Assembly: GCA_028283985.1 (NCBI GenBank)
Contig: JANQSQ010000506.1
Coordinates: 1-25,289 of the forward strand
Direction: 5' to 3'
Source of the DNA: Rhodothermales bacterium
GTDB taxonomy: Bacteria; Bacteroidota; Rhodothermia; Rhodothermales; VXPQ01
DNA: 25,289 bases
In this document: in pieces, positions 23,794 to 25,289 of the stretch
How the letters are laid out: every line of letters starts with the position of its first letter
Position numbering within the stretch: the stretch's first letter is position 1
Notes under the pieces: model-generated
Seen by the model: only the letters and a program-made list of their open reading frames with translations
What the model was told of the DNA's origin: nothing
Databases searched by the model: none
Translations under genes and position numbers: made by a program

Positions 23794-25194
23794 ATGCCTG
23801 AGTTTCGTATTGAAATCGATTCGCTCGGCGAGGTTCACGTGCCGGCCGATGCGCTCTTCGGTGCACAGACACAACGAGCCGCCGAGAATTTTCCCATCAG
23901 CGGTCTTCGTTTTCCGCGGGCATTCATCCAGGCGCTCGGCATGGTAAAGCATGCTGCCGCCCGCGCAAACCGCTCGCTGGGGATGTTGTCGGAGGACAAG
24001 GCAGACGCCATCGCGAACGCCGCACAGCAAATCATCGATGGAAAATACGACGATCAATTCGTACTGGACATTTTTCAAACAGGCAGCGGCACCTCCACCA
24101 ACATGAATGCCAATGAGGTGATTGCAACGCTTGCAAACAAGGCATTGGATGGAACAGAACATGGCGAGCACATCCATCCGAACGACGATGTAAATATGTC
24201 GCAGTCGTCGAACGACGTCATTCCGACAACCATGCATATCGCTGCCCGCATGACCATCGAACGTACGCTGCTTCCCGCGCTGGACCGGCTCCGGGAGACT
24301 CTTGTGAACAAGTCCGTCGCATTCGACGACATTGTAAAAAGCGGACGCACGCACCTGATGGACGCTACGCCCGTGCGGCTCGGACAGGAGTTTGGCGGAT
24401 ACGCGTCCCAGATAGCGCATGGCATGAACCGCCTGCAAGACGCTTCCGTCGAACTGGAAGAACTGGCCCTCGGAGGCACGGCCACGGGGACAGGGATCAA
24501 CCGGCACAAGCAATTTCCCGAAAAAGCCATTGCAAACCTTTCCGGGTTGTCCGGGCTGACATTTCGCGAGGCGGAAAATCACTTCGAGGCGCAGTCCGCC
24601 AGGGATGCGTACGTCAGCGCATCCGGTGCACTCAATACGCTGGCGGTTTCGTTGATGAAAATAGCGAACGATCTGCGCTATCTCGGAGCAGGCCCTACCA
24701 GCGGAGCGGCTGAAATCCAACTCCCCGCCGTACAGCCCGGATCATCCATCATGCCAGGCAAGGTCAATCCTGTGCTCAGCGAGGCCATGATGATGACCTG
24801 CGCCCGCGTGATGGGGAATCATACGACCATCACGATCGGCGGACAGCACGGCAACCTCGAATTGAATGTGATGATGCCTGTGATGACGCATTGCATGCTG
24901 GAAAGCATCTCGATCCTGGCCGGAGCATGCGATGCGTTCCGTATCCGATGTGTAGAAGGAATTCAAGCGGATCGCGCACGCTGCCGTGAACTGCTTGAGT
25001 TGAATCCATCGATCGCCACAGCGCTCAATGCCGCTATCGGGTATGACAAAGCGTCACAGGTTGCCAAAAAGGCGGTCCTGGAACGGCGCTCGGTGCGGGA
25101 TGTCCTTCAGGAGATGAATCTGATCCCGGAGGCGGACATTGACGCCCTTCTCGATGTGCGTCCCATGACCGAACCGGGCATCCCGGGTACATAG
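23794..25194 (+). CDS. fumC: Class II fumarate hydratase
   Basis: FumC is the oxygen-stable, iron-independent fumarase of the TCA cycle, acting as a homotetramer. The 466-residue protein has normal length. It shows TGSGTSTNMNANEV (96-109), the catalytic-His loop SGRTHLMDATP (183-193), and the superfamily signature GSSIMPGKVNP (316-326) with its catalytic Ser in the mobile loop. HPNDDVNMSQSSND is the B-site/active-site stretch. TSTNMN and the THLMDATP motif favour fumarase over aspartase or argininosuccinate lyase. It diverges from panC, and no gene starts in the remaining 95 bp of the window. Confidence 0.96.
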   Translation: MPEFRIEIDSLGEVHVPADALFGAQTQRAAENFPISGLRFPRAFIQALGMVKHAAARANRSLGMLSEDKADAIANAAQQIIDGKYDDQFVLDIFQTGSGTSTNMNANEVIATLANKALDGTEHGEHIHPNDDVNMSQSSNDVIPTTMHIAARMTIERTLLPALDRLRETLVNKSVAFDDIVKSGRTHLMDATPVRLGQEFGGYASQIAHGMNRLQDASVELEELALGGTATGTGINRHKQFPEKAIANLSGLSGLTFREAENHFEAQSARDAYVSASGALNTLAVSLMKIANDLRYLGAGPTSGAAEIQLPAVQPGSSIMPGKVNPVLSEAMMMTCARVMGNHTTITIGGQHGNLELNVMMPVMTHCMLESISILAGACDAFRIRCVEGIQADRARCRELLELNPSIATALNAAIGYDKASQVAKKAVLERRSVRDVLQEMNLIPEADIDALLDVRPMTEPGIPGT

Positions 25195-25258
25195 CCACGT
25201 CAGCCTGCGACATGGGCAAACGACCTGCTTGTCCGAGATTTTCGCAATAATTTCGAAT

Positions 25259-25280
25259 TTGGCACGTTTTTGTCTGCCAA
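25259..25280. repeat. Inverted repeat TTGGCA-N10-TGCCAA downstream of fumC
   Basis: Perfect 6-bp arms enclose a T-rich 10-nt spacer, 65 bp after the fumC stop. It could be an operator for the next gene or part of a weak hairpin terminator; no T-tract follows the second arm. The surrounding DNA (25235-25272) is AT-rich compared with the window. Confidence 0.35.
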
Positions 25281-25289
25281 CGAGTTAAG

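Overview
The window is an ordinary, densely packed bacterial chromosome segment made of housekeeping genes, with one surface-polysaccharide cassette and one unusual accessory gene inside a protease locus. The mix suggests a member of the Bacteroidota/Rhodothermota side of the tree, possibly a Rhodothermales-like organism. The grounds are mreBC next to purH, HslVU, a YphP/YqiW-type bacilliredoxin, an MtfA-type peptidase, a GT-C membrane protein resembling DUF6798 proteins, and many starts without a clear Shine-Dalgarno sequence. This placement is inference. No rRNA, tRNA, CRISPR array, insertion sequence or phage gene was seen.

Left part (1-8433, all +): the 3' end of purH, then mreB-mreC (4-nt overlap) and a PBP4-type dacB for cell shape and wall. 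These are followed by hslV, a NYN-domain protein and hslU. The two protease subunits are split by the NYN gene, whose nuclease-type active site looks degraded. This is the most interesting arrangement in the window.

Middle part (8554-14846): a FemAB/GNAT-like acyltransferase, a GT-C-like membrane protein and a Wzx/MATE-type flippase form a small surface-glycan cassette. A convergent bacilliredoxin follows. The one long gene-free stretch (13325-13667) holds two different short-repeat arrays, one upstream of each flanking divergent gene. Next are an NlpC/P60 lipoprotein and greA, with greA starting immediately after the lipoprotein stop codon.

Right part (14868-25194): genes alternate strand frequently. 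In order they are a fumarylacetoacetate-hydrolase-family enzyme (-), rplU-rpmA (+, L21 with a histone H1-like Lys/Ala tail), mtfA (-), a PpiD-like chaperone/isomerase (+), dapF (-), phoH (+), a 3-hydroxyacyl-CoA dehydrogenase with panD and panC (all -), and class II fumarase fumC (+). Gaps between convergent genes are 12-27 nt, and phoH and the dehydrogenase overlap by 19 nt. dapF and phoH diverge from start codons only 9-18 nt apart and appear to share a Shine-Dalgarno region.

Most gene identities are secure from conserved catalytic motifs. Start sites for hslV, greA and hslU, and the function of the NYN protein and the three polysaccharide genes, are less certain.
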